Origin: Kalmanozyma brasiliensis GHG001
Lineage: Eukaryota; Basidiomycota; Ustilaginomycetes; Ustilaginales
Length of the DNA: 64,000 nt
Direction: 5' to 3'
Assembly: GCF_000497045.1 (NCBI RefSeq)
Contig: NW_015961961.1
Coordinates: 124,001-188,000, forward strand
Of this stretch, positions 29,240 to 39,348 are shown piece after piece (position 1 is the first letter of the stretch; the number at the start of each line of letters is the position of its first letter). Both the position numbers and the translations under genes were made by a program. The notes under the pieces were generated by a model that was given only the letters and a program-made list of their open reading frames with translations, was not told where the DNA came from and did not search any database.

Positions 29240-31660
29240 ATGCGTCGAGATTTTTCTCGACCAGGCTCAGCCTCAGGCGGCATTGGTCGTCCACATCCAA
29301 TACGCAAGTCGTCGTTCACGTCCCGACGTCGTCGACGATCAGCACTGCTTGCCACTTTTGCGGCCCAAGCCACCATCCTCGTCTCGTCTATTCTCGTCAC
29401 CTCTCCCGCCATGATTGCACCTGTACGCGCAACACTCATGTCCAGCTCCGCCGACAGCGTCTCGCCCCGTGATGTCGACTATCAATCCAGCTTCATCGCC
29501 AGTCAGGGATCTGCATCCGACTTCAGTCTCAAAAGGGGTCTGCTATCACCAAAGCTGTCTCGCCAACCGGCGTACCCTGCATCGTCGCGGCAGGCCACGA
29601 TATCGAACCATCAGGACGACATCCTTCCATCTTTAGATGATATTGATGATCATCTTCCGCAGCGATTGCACGATCCAGCCTTGCATCGCCAGTATTCCCG
29701 CCAGATAGATGCAGACTCTTCTCTTTTTGTAGAACACGACGCCTCCAAGCTTGGACAGCAGTTCGAGCGCAATACAGACGCTGCGTCCGGCTCCTCCAAG
29801 TCGTACAACTTCGTCACCCACAGCGGCCACCGCTACTCGTTACCGTCCACCTATCCCTCCAGCATCGCCTCTTCCTGGAACAGACCCGAACGCAGCGTCT
29901 GGTTCCAGTCGAAGGCCATCATCATCACCTCGGTCTTCCTTGCCATATTCATCGTGCTCTTTATCGGCGCTGCCGTGTTCCTTCGTGAGAGGAAATTCGA
30001 CGCCGAGCTCGAAGGTCTCGACGATGAAGAGGCGCTCGCGCGCATAGAAGAGCGAATGAACATGGGACGATATTCGGAACCCACAGAGAAGGACGATGAT
30101 GGGCAGGAGGGTGGTGGCGGCAGCGGCGGGGGCAAGTTCAAGCGACGATTCCGCTTGGGCAGGAAGCGGTCCGAGAAGGACGACGCAAACCCGTCCATTC
30201 CTTCGTCCGGCTCCTCGAGTGCCGTTCGACGCAAGCGCCACCTCGTCTCGCGCTGGACCAGGGGCAATCTGCGGGACAGCAACGACACCATGCGCGGCGT
30301 TAGCGACAGCGCTTCCATCCGATCGGGCCATTCGGCTCGTCGTGTCGCACTGGGCGATCCTCGCGACAACCAAGAGTCGGTCGAGGTCACCTACGACAGC
30401 GACGGAGTCGAAGTGTCCCGCACCGATAGCGGTGCAGACGGCACCACGAACCATGCTCGCAATGGCAGCGACGGCGCCGGTGGTACCTCGACAGAATCTT
30501 CTGCGCACAACCGTCGTCGAAGTTCACCTCCACCACCACCGCATCCCGACGATTTGCTGCGACCCGTGCTCACCTCTCACGCGAGTGGCTCAGCTTCAAA
30601 CGCCGAGCCCGGATCTGAAGGCAGCACCACTTCGCCTCGACGCGTCTTGCTGGACGACAGCGACTTCCATGCCGCTGATGCGGCCGAGACGCACCACAAC
30701 GAGATGCGATACATGCCACCCGCCTACATTTCATCTGGCTCCGGCGCTCGTGAGCCAGGCTACGATGGTGCCGCGGTGGCTGCTGCGATTGCACGCGGGG
30801 ATGCCAAGCACGGTATCCCGCCACCGGAGGAGCGCGACTCGACCGTGTCGCCCGAGGTGATCGGTGCCGCTCTCTCGCAAGAAGCGTCCGCCGCGTCGAG
30901 CGAGAGGTACGACGAGCCCCGTGGTCCCGTCGCCGCACATATCGCAACGGACGACAAGGCGGTGCTGGGTGCTCTGTCTGCCGCTGCGAGCATGCCTTCC
31001 GCGCCTGGTGCCGAGGTGTCAGCTCCCGCGTACGGGGCCGCGGAAGAGTCTGCTGCTGGCGGATCATCCAATGTCGCTGGACTAGCTGCTGGTGTCGCTG
31101 GCCCCTCCGCGCCTGACCTGGAGGTTGATCGGGACGGGTTCGAGATTTCACCTGCAGACGTGGATGTTTCTGAACCGGTCGAAAGCGAGCGAGTAAGCAA
31201 AGGCAAAGCCAAGCAGCCAGCGACCTCGTCTCTGCTCCCTGCGCCGCCAACACCTGTCGAGCCTGCCTTCTCGCCCTTCGACCAGCCCTACCGTGCCACT
31301 CGCCCGCGCGGCGTTGAAGCACCCTCATCGCCGCCCTCCGGTCGGCCATCGTTGCAAGCTCGCAGATCGACCGACTCGCCGGCTGCACCCATGTCGCAGC
31401 GCAAGAGCGAGAAGCAGCGCGAAGCCGAGCACGAAGAACATCTTGCGCAGCTCGTGGCCTCACGTCCGGACGGATTGGCTGTTCCGCTCTACGAAGGCAG
31501 GGAACTGGCCTCTGCCCCTCCGCTCAACACGGCAACTGATGCTGAGCACCTTCCCGTGTACGAACAGAGGAGGGCTCAAGCTACGCAGACCGCCAGCGCC
31601 CCCTCCGTCGGAGAGGCGCCCTCGGCTCCGTCCGCACCTGCGATGGACGACGAGCAGTAG
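29240..31660 (+). CDS. Single-pass membrane protein with long acidic/Ser-rich cytosolic tail, unknown function
   Basis: A 806-residue protein from the first in-frame ATG at 29240 (MRRDFSRPGS). An Arg-rich N-terminus precedes a hydrophobic stretch (residues about 34-60, ALLATFAAQATILVSSILV) that could be a signal sequence or anchor. A Ser-rich segment of about 160 residues follows, then a clear membrane helix at about 226-249 (IIITSVFLAIFIVLFIGAAVF) and a basic stop (RERK). The remaining 550 or so residues are charged, Ser/Pro/Ala-rich and mostly disordered, with an acidic helix just after the membrane (LEGLDDEEALARIEERMNMG). The topology is like a type I cell-surface or wall-sensor protein, but no known sensor domain is visible, and I do not recognise the family. 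The long pyrimidine-rich leader suggests regulation at the 5' end. Confidence 0.65.
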   Translation: MRRDFSRPGSASGGIGRPHPIRKSSFTSRRRRRSALLATFAAQATILVSSILVTSPAMIAPVRATLMSSSADSVSPRDVDYQSSFIASQGSASDFSLKRGLLSPKLSRQPAYPASSRQATISNHQDDILPSLDDIDDHLPQRLHDPALHRQYSRQIDADSSLFVEHDASKLGQQFERNTDAASGSSKSYNFVTHSGHRYSLPSTYPSSIASSWNRPERSVWFQSKAIIITSVFLAIFIVLFIGAAVFLRERKFDAELEGLDDEEALARIEERMNMGRYSEPTEKDDDGQEGGGGSGGGKFKRRFRLGRKRSEKDDANPSIPSSGSSSAVRRKRHLVSRWTRGNLRDSNDTMRGVSDSASIRSGHSARRVALGDPRDNQESVEVTYDSDGVEVSRTDSGADGTTNHARNGSDGAGGTSTESSAHNRRRSSPPPPPHPDDLLRPVLTSHASGSASNAEPGSEGSTTSPRRVLLDDSDFHAADAAETHHNEMRYMPPAYISSGSGAREPGYDGAAVAAAIARGDAKHGIPPPEERDSTVSPEVIGAALSQEASAASSERYDEPRGPVAAHIATDDKAVLGALSAAASMPSAPGAEVSAPAYGAAEESAAGGSSNVAGLAAGVAGPSAPDLEVDRDGFEISPADVDVSEPVESERVSKGKAKQPATSSLLPAPPTPVEPAFSPFDQPYRATRPRGVEAPSSPPSGRPSLQARRSTDSPAAPMSQRKSEKQREAEHEEHLAQLVASRPDGLAVPLYEGRELASAPPLNTATDAEHLPVYEQRRAQATQTASAPSVGEAPSAPSAPAMDDEQ

Positions 31661-32255
31661 CCTCTTGTACCACCAGCACACATCACACTTTCCTTGCGTC
31701 TCAGCCACGCCACCTCACTCGTTCACCTCGCTCTTTGTATCACTTGTATAACAATCGTATCTGTCCCTTCTCCCATCCTATCTGTTGCTTTGCGTCCTGT
31801 GTCGGATTGTGCTTGAGACTGCGGATCGCAGGCTGAGACGTTTTGAGAAAGGATGGCCAAGGGTTTGGAGAGCGGAAATTCGGGAGTCGCGCACAGGGAC
31901 GGTGGAGGCGCAGCAGAAAGACCAACACTCGAGGCGCGAACGCAGTTTGGCTTCTTGCCTCCATTCCAACACCTCTACCACCCACACCGCACAGACGGCG
32001 CACAGCAGGCGCTTGTGGCGAACTGCATGGCGTAGGTGCCATCCATATTGAGTGGGTGTTTCCGCCTTTCGAGCGCAATTTGGGCCTACATAAGACGGTC
32101 TTGCTGGACGTCGTTCGATACGCCTTCATCACCAGCCCCGTCTTCGCTTCGGCACTACGCTCACAAGCGCTCTCTTCACCTCGTCGGACCATCTTCAACG
32201 ACTTCAGCGCCGCCTCTATATCTGATCTTTTCGCTCCACCCACACAAGCGCCACA
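31661..32255. other. Interval between the membrane protein gene and SYS1
   Basis: About 600 nt holding the 3' flank of the upstream gene and the SYS1 promoter, both plus strand. Frames here are short and lack recognisable domains. Confidence 0.45.
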
Positions 32256-33146
32256 ATGAAAGAAGCCTTCTCCATGCCACTGCAAGGCTGGGACGCCCTA
32301 CGCATCGTGCTTCAGATCATCTCCCTGCAAACGATCCACTATCTTCTCCTCGCCACACTCCTTCCGCCGTTCCTGGCGATCTTCGCAGACACCTCATCGC
32401 TCATGTTCGAAGGCGGACCGACGCAGGTGGGGATGGTATTCGATTGGCGTCAAATCGCTGGACGACCGACGTACGATTGGTCTGCGCCCGCGTCATCCGG
32501 TGAGAGTGGCTGGACAGACGACGGTATTCCTTCCGACATTCCGGAGGTAACGATCGATCCGGCAGTGCTCGTGGAATGGAATTTGGACAACGTCTGGCTC
32601 GACAAACCCCTCATCCCCACATCGACAAATGCACAGGATCGCGTCCTCGATCACGACCACGTACTGCGGTTCAAGCATTTTAAGAACGGAACCGTCGTCC
32701 CCACCCCCGACGACGACGCAGCAGGGGGTAGAAACGTCGAAGAGGCACTCGAACACTGGGAATGGGATCACACCCGAGACACCTCGCGCAGTTGGACCCT
32801 CATCCTCGCCTGGCTCCTCACCATCCCCCCAGACATCTTTACGCTTGTCTACCTCGTCAGGAGACCAACCCACATGCTCGACCACGCATTGACGTTTCAC
32901 CTCGTCAATTTGGTCGTTTGCACCTGGTACGTCGGCCGACTGCCACGGGGGCTGAAGTGGTGGTTAACCATGATGGTTCATGCGGGGGTTATGGTCGTCT
33001 GGAGCGAGCAGTTGGCCATTAAGAGGGAGATGGGAAGAGGCGTGGGGTATAGTTTGGTAGGGAATGGAACGGATGAGGAGACGGGCAGGAGGAAGGTCGT
33101 TTTCGATGCGGAGGAGGCGGAGCGGTACGAGTTGAGACCTTTGTAG
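32256..33146 (+). CDS. SYS1: Golgi membrane protein Sys1
   Basis: A 296-residue multi-pass protein of the SYS1 family, which recruits the GTPase Arl3/ARFRP1 to the late Golgi and so starts the Arl1-golgin cascade. Family signatures: an N-terminal WDALRIVLQIISLQTIHYLLL helix, then after a loop SWTLILAWLLTIPP, FTLVYLVRR, a helix beginning LDHALTFHLVNLVVCTWYVG and the RLPRGLKWWL segment that matches human FPSALTWWL. Four membrane helices are expected. The loop between helices 1 and 2 is about 120 residues long (FDWRQIAGRPTYDW, then acidic), making it clearly longer than the human protein of about 156. The ATG at 32256 sits in a CACAATG context. The Arl-related role links it in theme, not in operon, to the Sec7 gene upstream. 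Confidence 0.88.
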   Translation: MKEAFSMPLQGWDALRIVLQIISLQTIHYLLLATLLPPFLAIFADTSSLMFEGGPTQVGMVFDWRQIAGRPTYDWSAPASSGESGWTDDGIPSDIPEVTIDPAVLVEWNLDNVWLDKPLIPTSTNAQDRVLDHDHVLRFKHFKNGTVVPTPDDDAAGGRNVEEALEHWEWDHTRDTSRSWTLILAWLLTIPPDIFTLVYLVRRPTHMLDHALTFHLVNLVVCTWYVGRLPRGLKWWLTMMVHAGVMVVWSEQLAIKREMGRGVGYSLVGNGTDEETGRRKVVFDAEEAERYELRPL

Positions 33147-33579
33147 GGCTTCTCCCATGAAATGCATCATCAACACCGATCAGGTGTGACCGCAAGCAAT
33201 TTCTGCTGAGCTTGCGTACCGAGCTTGGATCGCCTCTTCGAACTTCCCTTGCGGGGACACGGTATCGCAGACTAGCGCGGCTTCCTTCAGCCACTCATCG
33301 CACGCTCGCTGTCTCCTTTCCTCTTCGGTCAGAACCTCGGCCTGATAGCCGCCGCCGTTCGTCGGAGTCTCCCAGTTCGTGCTCGGCTCAGGTCTGACGA
33401 CGCAAAGGCAAAGTCAAACAGGTGGTGTTAGCGCTCACTTGCTCGTCAAGACAACACGGGCCCGAATCAAAGACGGAAAACGAAATGCGATGCGAACGCC
33501 AGTGCGAAGAGGTATCATGGTGCGGACAGAATGCTGAGACAAAGTTGACGGAGTGTGGAACGCAGAATGGACCAGGGCG
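33147..33579. other. Convergent 3' interval, SYS1 and RING gene
   Basis: About 430 nt between the SYS1 stop and the end of the RING gene on the opposite strand. It must hold both transcript ends. Nothing else recognised. Confidence 0.45.
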
Positions 33580-35508
33580 TCATGACGCTTTCGGACGATG
33601 CTTAGGACCATACTTTTTACCTTTGGGGTCTTTGATCCAGTCGTAGTTTGTAAGGTGCTTCTTGTCCTTCATTGTCTTCTGCTTGCTGCCGCTAGCACTC
33701 GCCAAAAAAGGAAGCATGGCTCCGGCGCTGGTTTCGCGGGCAATCATGTCGATGCTGCTGCTACCGGCAGCCATGTCCATATCTATCACGCTGGTTGTCG
33801 ATGGGGTTGGAGTTCGCTTGCGTTTCTTGCCCGGTTTGCCGTCCTTGTGCGAAGGGCTCTTGGCGGCGATGTTGACCGTGATGTCCGACGTCGAGGCCGA
33901 GGCTTGTGGCGCCACACGGGGTACTAGGGGAGATTTTGTGCTCGCGAAGGTTGACGACGGCTTGCTGGTCGGCTCAGGGGTCTTTGCTTCATCCCTACCC
34001 CGACGAGCCTCGGGTTGGTCGTGCGGCGAGTTGGCCTTGCTGGTATCCTGACGTACCTTTTTGGGCATCACCAAGCCGGGCATCGGGAAGTATTCGTCGT
34101 CCGAGGTGTCATCGAGTCTCTCTGGTTCGACCGAGAGGCTCACGCGGACCCGCTTCTTGCCCTTGTCTTTGCGTTGGATCGTCGGGGAAGACTCGGGCAC
34201 GCCGTAAGCCGGAGTCGATGCACGAGAGGCTAGGTTGACGCCGTCGAGTGGCGTTGTGGGGAAGCTGTCCGTGTCCTGGTCGAAAGGGCTGCTAGAGCGT
34301 GTGAGGTCGACGAACGTAGCCGAGGACAAGCGGCTCGAGGACCCGGCGGCGCGACGTTGAGGTGTCGCCGAAAGTCCTGCCTTCTTCAATAGGTCGTCCT
34401 TGCTTTTGATCTGTAGCTCTAGGGCCCGAATCCTGCGTTCCTTCGCCTCCAATTCCTCGGTAGAAGCTGTTCTCAGGCTCGGTCCTGCGTCTTTCTTGCG
34501 ACTCTTGAGAAGCTGCTTCATCTTTTCCATCTGCTCGGCGAGGTGACAGCTCTTGCTGTGCGCCGCCTTCCTCGCCTCTTCCGCGTCTGCAGCCTTTTTG
34601 GTGGCTGCATCTACCTCTCTTCGCATCGCAGTCAAGGCGGAATTGTTCTGGCTCTGCATGTTGGTGATCTTGAGTGAAGTCTGCAGCTCCATGTTGCGTT
34701 TTTGACCTAGAAGCTCTTGTCCTTGTTGAAAGAGGCTTCTCTGCTGTGCTGCAAGTTCGTTGCCCTTGTCTTCGAGCTTCCTCTCCAACGCGACGGCGGC
34801 ATCCATGCGCTCGTTTGCTGCGCGCATCTTTCGATCGATCTCGAACTTCTTTGCTCGTGCTTCACGTGCAGAGGTGTCGAGCCGTTCCTGCTCCGTTCTG
34901 GCTGCTTCCTGCTTCCTGACCAGATCGACTTCGAGCACCCTGTTCTTGATGCATTTGCGTTCGAGGTCGTGGAACTTTCCACGGAACGCGTTGGCTGCTT
35001 GTTCGAGGGAGGCGAGGGACCTCATGAGCGAGTCTTCGAGGTCGGGTCCCCGATCCTTGGTGAGGTCGACCACAAGCTTGCGGATCTTGACGCCGGACCT
35101 GACCATTCTGTCGCAGTCGACGCCGTGGGTTGCCATGACATATCGTTGAACGGCGCTGTTGAAGTCGACGAGGTCTTCGAGCAGCTTCTTGTGCCACTTG
35201 CGATCCTCTTCGGTGTGATCATCATCGAGTCCGGCCCACTCCCACTGATGCCGACCCGAGAGGTACGTGTCGAGGTCGTCGCCGTCCGAGGGATAGAGCT
35301 TGAAGATAGCATCGGGCATGGCAGGGCACGCACAAAGAGGACATCGCTTGTGTTGTACATCGGGCCGGTGCGCGGAAGCTGCTGCGGCACCGTAGAACCA
35401 CGTCTGGAGACAGTCATGGTGGAAGATATGGCCGCAGCGAAGAGCGCAAGCCCTCTTGCCTTCACCATCCGCCTGATCGAACTCGTCCAAGCAGATTGAA
35501 CAGCCCAT
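33580..35508 (-). CDS. RING-H2 finger, coiled-coil protein (possible TRAIP-like E3 ubiquitin ligase)
   Basis: A 642-residue protein. The RING-H2 at the N-terminus has Cys3, Cys6, Cys25, His27, His30, Cys33, Cys56 and Cys59, a complete zinc ligand set, so E3 ubiquitin ligase activity is likely. Residues about 165-345 form a long coiled coil rich in Glu, Lys, Arg and Gln. The C-terminal half is Ser/Thr/Pro-rich with basic clusters (KDKGKKRVRV, KPGKKRKRTP) that may be nuclear localisation signals. An N-terminal RING followed by coiled coil is the plan of TRAIP/NOPO replication-stress ligases, but no PIP box is visible at the C-terminus, so TRAIP identity is only a suggestion. The ATG at 35508 leaves just two residues before the first zinc ligand. 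Confidence 0.75.
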   Translation of the reverse strand: MGCSICLDEFDQADGEGKRACALRCGHIFHHDCLQTWFYGAAAASAHRPDVQHKRCPLCACPAMPDAIFKLYPSDGDDLDTYLSGRHQWEWAGLDDDHTEEDRKWHKKLLEDLVDFNSAVQRYVMATHGVDCDRMVRSGVKIRKLVVDLTKDRGPDLEDSLMRSLASLEQAANAFRGKFHDLERKCIKNRVLEVDLVRKQEAARTEQERLDTSAREARAKKFEIDRKMRAANERMDAAVALERKLEDKGNELAAQQRSLFQQGQELLGQKRNMELQTSLKITNMQSQNNSALTAMRREVDAATKKAADAEEARKAAHSKSCHLAEQMEKMKQLLKSRKKDAGPSLRTASTEELEAKERRIRALELQIKSKDDLLKKAGLSATPQRRAAGSSSRLSSATFVDLTRSSSPFDQDTDSFPTTPLDGVNLASRASTPAYGVPESSPTIQRKDKGKKRVRVSLSVEPERLDDTSDDEYFPMPGLVMPKKVRQDTSKANSPHDQPEARRGRDEAKTPEPTSKPSSTFASTKSPLVPRVAPQASASTSDITVNIAAKSPSHKDGKPGKKRKRTPTPSTTSVIDMDMAAGSSSIDMIARETSAGAMLPFLASASGSKQKTMKDKKHLTNYDWIKDPKGKKYGPKHRPKAS

Positions 35509-36175
35509 GGTGGAGTACTTGGTTCGGGCGTAGCTGGTAAGCTACAAGATACGTTGGCCTCTTGCTTGTTCGCAGCGGACAGTGCGGAAGGATGGGGCTG
35601 ATGGGGCGAAAGGCGAAGGTGAATGTTGGAGGCGAAATTGGAGAACAGCGGAGACTGGCCTCTATATATGGTCTTGTGTGGGTTGCGGAAAGCCTTGTGA
35701 GGAGGCCGAGCTTGTAAGCGGGTGATCCGCTAACTTATGGGTTCGATCTTGGCTGAGTCGAAAAGAGGTGGGATGAACCGTGCTACTTCCTCTATACAGT
35801 CACAACAATGACTAGGCGAGCTGGTCGCAGCGGCAGCAAGCTCCTGAGCTTGTTCTACCGCGAAAGCGACATTGTTCTGTGTGATTATAGAGAAGAGAGT
35901 GGCTTGCGAAGGGACGGCTTGATGAGGTCTTTGACAGATGTGCCGAAGAGAAAGAGTGTTGGTCTTTGTCCGTCGCGTTAGAGTGCAGCGCGAAGCTTCT
36001 TTCGGCCAGTCACATGCATCCAAAGTTGCCGATTTTTTTAGGTTTGTTCCTCCACAAGACCCTTTCAAAGCTTTCTTCTTGTCAATCACCGAGGGCAGTC
36101 TTGCCTCTCTTCCATCACACCAGCACATCGGAAGAGGCGATCCGGGCTGAGTCGACGATTGCGAACTGCTTCGAT
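35509..36175. other. Divergent promoter region, RING gene and RPP40-like gene
   Basis: About 670 nt. A TATATA at 35663-35668 lies about 155 nt before the RING ATG. An in-frame ATG at 36014 would extend the RPP40-like protein by 54 residues, but the extra sequence looks noncoding. Confidence 0.45.
35663..35668 (-). promoter_or_regulatory. TATA box candidate for the RING gene
   Basis: TATATA in a CTATATATGG context, about 155 nt upstream of the ATG at 35508. The site is palindromic, so orientation is by context only. Confidence 0.3.
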
Positions 36176-37999
36176 ATGCTTGCTCCCAAGAGCACGCACA
36201 AGCGAAAACGCAGCTCGGCTCGCTCTGATAAAGCTCGTAAGCTCGGGCCTTCTAGGTGGATCGTCAACGTGTTACCGGCCGACCATGCAACAAGCAGCAC
36301 AGCATCACACGCGGGAGCCAGCGGAGCAACTGCGGAGGCAACAGAGGCTGGTCCATCCCGACTGCGGCGTCTCAATCAGCTAGTGGATGCGCATCCATTC
36401 AATCGCTCGCTTGAGCTCATCCTGCCCCTGACCACAGAAGGCAACGATGCAGCAATTGACAGCACTACGGAGCTTCCTGCTGCAGTCCGCTCTCTCATTG
36501 ACACCCTCGAGGAGCTCGCTTCATCTCATCGCTCATACAGGGCTCGTATCCCGCTCAGCCTCCTCCTTGATCCTGTTTTTGTCACGGCGTACCTCAAGAC
36601 GGGATCGTTGATAGCGCTCAGCGATCAAAGCGGTGTCGCTGGCTTGGCTCCAGATCTCGAGGACACGGTCTGCGTCGACGGTCAAGGAACTCTGGCCCTC
36701 TCACTATGCAAGGATACATATCAGACCCTCGGACTGACGGGCAGAGCGAGTCACTTCTCCCGCTTATCATCTGGTCGCGCTGCGGACCGGACGAGCGGTC
36801 CAGACTCGCGCTTCATCGTCGAGCTGCCACTGTTGTCACCCTCGTTCGTCCCAGGCAAGAAGGGCTACCAACAGGCCCTTGATCGACTTCGAGCATGGGA
36901 CCGATCACGAGCACAGGCATTGGTCACGGACCAGACGATAGCACAGACGCATGCTTCGTCCGGGATGAAGCCCAGTGGACCCATCAGCAGCGAGCATGCA
37001 ACATGGGACATGCTCTTCCTCTGGTCGCCCAGCAGAGCCACAGCGGAGGAGATAGCCAAATCAGGCTCTTCGAAATCGGCAGCAAGCTCAATCAACGAGA
37101 TCCACTTTCCGGAGCACCTTGTGCGTCCGGAAGATGTTCGGGGCATGAAGCTAGCAGCTGCTGCTCCTGTCGTCACGGACTCAGTGTGGATTCCGACGCT
37201 GGATGATCCGTCAAAGCATGCTTTGGCGAACTCATGGCGCGAGCAGGAGCGACACTTTCCCGAACTCGAGCTCCCAAATGTCCCGTCAACGACAACGTGG
37301 GGCGCATTCCAAGATGGACTCCAAGAAGCAGTGGAATGGGTAGGTCTCGCTTCTCTTGGTGCAACTCCTCTCCGCACGTACGCGAGACCAGATGCCACGT
37401 GCGTCTACAGCCCACCTTCTCCCTCGCGACCAGGTCGAATTGTCAAGCTGAGCTGGTCTGGGTCTGCTGCGCAGCCTTTGCTGCTCAGCCCGCTGTTCAT
37501 CTCGCAGATTGCGTCAGAGGTGGATGGATTCGTGCTGGGCCAGGCCTCTGCCAAGTCCGGGGCGGAAAATGCGCCGTGGGCGACGCTGTCATGTTCAGGC
37601 TACCCACACGCGCCTCTGACATGGCGATACAAGGTCCCATTTAGCTCTCGCTACGGCGCACAGGAGCTGCCTGGCAACAAACCAAAAGCAAAGCCGACGA
37701 CAGAGCTTGCGACCCAGGACGAGTCGATGACCGATGCGTCTTCTTCCTCTGAAGACGAAGATGCAGACAGCGACTCGTCTCTGGACATGGGCGAGCAGCG
37801 TGTCGCAAAACGCAAAAACAAGAAGCGCTCCAAACGAACCCTGGCCAAAAACCAGACCGAGCACTCCTTTAGGCCGAGCACGGGCGAGACGGGGTGGGTC
37901 TCGTTCGCGCTGGGCCCGCATCAGACGCGAGAGCAAGCGAAACCCAAGTCGAGCCGATGGGTGTTCGTCGAGCTGATTGGCACCGATACCCGCTCATGA
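36176..37999 (+). CDS. RNase P/MRP subunit, Rpp40-like
   Basis: A 607-residue protein resembling the Rpp40 subunit of nuclear RNase P and RNase MRP, which process tRNA 5' ends and pre-rRNA. Similar blocks: IPLSLLLDPVFVTAYLK near 125-140; LSLCKDTYQTLGLTGRASHF near 175-195, matching human SVDKDTYELLGLQGRPSQF; a WDMLFLW block; and APWATLSCSGYPHAPLTW near 460-480, matching human APWVTLSVQGFADSPVSW. A basic N-terminus (THKRKRSSARSDKARK) is a likely nuclear signal. An insert with acidic Ser/Asp runs then KRKNKKRSKR (about 515-560) precedes the last block. The start at 36176 is chosen because the basic N-terminus looks like the real one; ATG 36014 is the alternative. Ends 130 nt from the convergent RPB7 gene. 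Confidence 0.72.
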   Translation: MLAPKSTHKRKRSSARSDKARKLGPSRWIVNVLPADHATSSTASHAGASGATAEATEAGPSRLRRLNQLVDAHPFNRSLELILPLTTEGNDAAIDSTTELPAAVRSLIDTLEELASSHRSYRARIPLSLLLDPVFVTAYLKTGSLIALSDQSGVAGLAPDLEDTVCVDGQGTLALSLCKDTYQTLGLTGRASHFSRLSSGRAADRTSGPDSRFIVELPLLSPSFVPGKKGYQQALDRLRAWDRSRAQALVTDQTIAQTHASSGMKPSGPISSEHATWDMLFLWSPSRATAEEIAKSGSSKSAASSINEIHFPEHLVRPEDVRGMKLAAAAPVVTDSVWIPTLDDPSKHALANSWREQERHFPELELPNVPSTTTWGAFQDGLQEAVEWVGLASLGATPLRTYARPDATCVYSPPSPSRPGRIVKLSWSGSAAQPLLLSPLFISQIASEVDGFVLGQASAKSGAENAPWATLSCSGYPHAPLTWRYKVPFSSRYGAQELPGNKPKAKPTTELATQDESMTDASSSSEDEDADSDSSLDMGEQRVAKRKNKKRSKRTLAKNQTEHSFRPSTGETGWVSFALGPHQTREQAKPKSSRWVFVELIGTDTRS

Positions 38000-38129
38000 A
38001 CGCTTGTGCGCATGCAACGACCTTGACAACACAAGCCGAAACCCTCGCGGTGTGTGCCTATGATGACTTGTTTTGCCTGAAAAGATGATCATGATACAGT
38101 TTTGAGCGAGCACATCCAACAGCTCTGCG

Positions 38130-38642
38130 CTAGTCGAACGGCCCGAGGTAGTCCTCCTTCATCGTGCCGATTGCAAAAATCTCATTTGCGTCGACCCTGG
38201 TGCCGACGATCTTGATCCTGACCTTCCTGCCTTTCACCAACCTATCGCTAGCGCTGACGAACTCCGGAGGGTTGCTTTCCGGTTGAAACCTGTACTCGAT
38301 GGGTATCAAGTGGCTGCTGACGAAAATGTTCAGGGGACCGACCTCGGCGAAGAAGCCCATCTTGTTGACGTTGGTGATCTTGGCATCCATCACTTCGCCC
38401 TTGAAAGGTTTCAGGACGACGGCTTGGTAGGTCGAGTTGAATTCGGCCAGACCGGAACCGGGGATGACACGCCCTTGACCGACGTCCACCATACCGATCA
38501 CTTTGATGATGTAGCCATGCTTGCCCGTGCATGTGCCCTCAACATCGTCGCGAAGCTTCTGGTTCAGGAACTCCACCATGGACGGGCCGAAGTAGGAAGG
38601 GTGCAGCTCCGTCTTGTGCGTGAGGTTCTTGAGGAAGAACAT
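38130..38642 (-). CDS. RPB7: DNA-directed RNA polymerase II subunit Rpb7
   Basis: A 170-residue protein of full family length, in one exon. With Rpb4 it forms the stalk of RNA polymerase II that contacts emerging RNA. It begins [20 protein letters not shown], the hallmark N-terminus. Residues 1-80 form the RNP-like tip domain (ending [19 protein letters not shown]) and 81-170 the S1/OB domain ([31 protein letters not shown]). The C-terminus [15 protein letters not shown] is highly typical. Divergent from RTF2 across about 700 nt. Identification is firm. Confidence 0.96.
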   Translation of the reverse strand: MFFLKNLTHKTELHPSYFGPSMVEFLNQKLRDDVEGTCTGKHGYIIKVIGMVDVGQGRVIPGSGLAEFNSTYQAVVLKPFKGEVMDAKITNVNKMGFFAEVGPLNIFVSSHLIPIEYRFQPESNPPEFVSASDRLVKGRKVRIKIVGTRVDANEIFAIGTMKEDYLGPFD

Positions 38643-39348
38643 TTTCGGCGAACGTCAAGGCTACCGAGGGCTGCTATCGAACGGGTATAGGTGATGTGTG
38701 AAGGGACTGCTCGTTCGAGAAAGAGTCGAATCACTCGATCAAAGCTGACTAGTGATGCTTCGCAAGACGCAGCTGAGAGATGCCAACGCGACTGCTAGCT
38801 AGCGTGCATGCACTACCGTGAGCTGCTATGTGCGCGTGTATCTTCTTATCCCCGACGTACTCTGCTCGTGGTCCTGCTGTAATGCTGAGTCGTCCGCCTG
38901 ACGCCGTGCCCGCAGAATAACAGAAAACGATCGAGCCGACCGTGCCGGGATAGATCGTCGCAGAGCAAGCAGCCGACGGATCCCTAGCGTCGACTGGATG
39001 TGCTGTGCTCCGAGCTGAACAGAATGTGGACGATGCAGGCGGTGTGATGTGCGGACCGCAAAGCCGTGAAGGTAGAGGATGGAGGATAAAGGATGCAAAG
39101 ATGGAGCGAAATGCCGATGTCGAGAAGAAGCGATTCTCCACCCTCACGACTCTCGTGCGCCAAGTCACGTGTCAGCCCAATTTTGGAAGCCCCTCCTGCT
39201 GCTCCCCCCACTTGAACCCTTGATGCCAACTTGCCTTCCTCATCCTCGACACTGTCGCTGCTTGCGTACATAGCGTACCTTCCTCGAAAAGCCTGACAGG
39301 ATCAGAGCGTGCTCTGTGTAGAAGCACTTCAATCTAAGCTTTGCGACG
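38643..39348. other. Divergent promoter region, RPB7 and RTF2
   Basis: About 700 nt with both promoters. Frames of up to 139 codons occur on the minus strand but are low-quality, lack domains and would lie in the promoter of RPB7. No TATA box is obvious. Confidence 0.5.
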
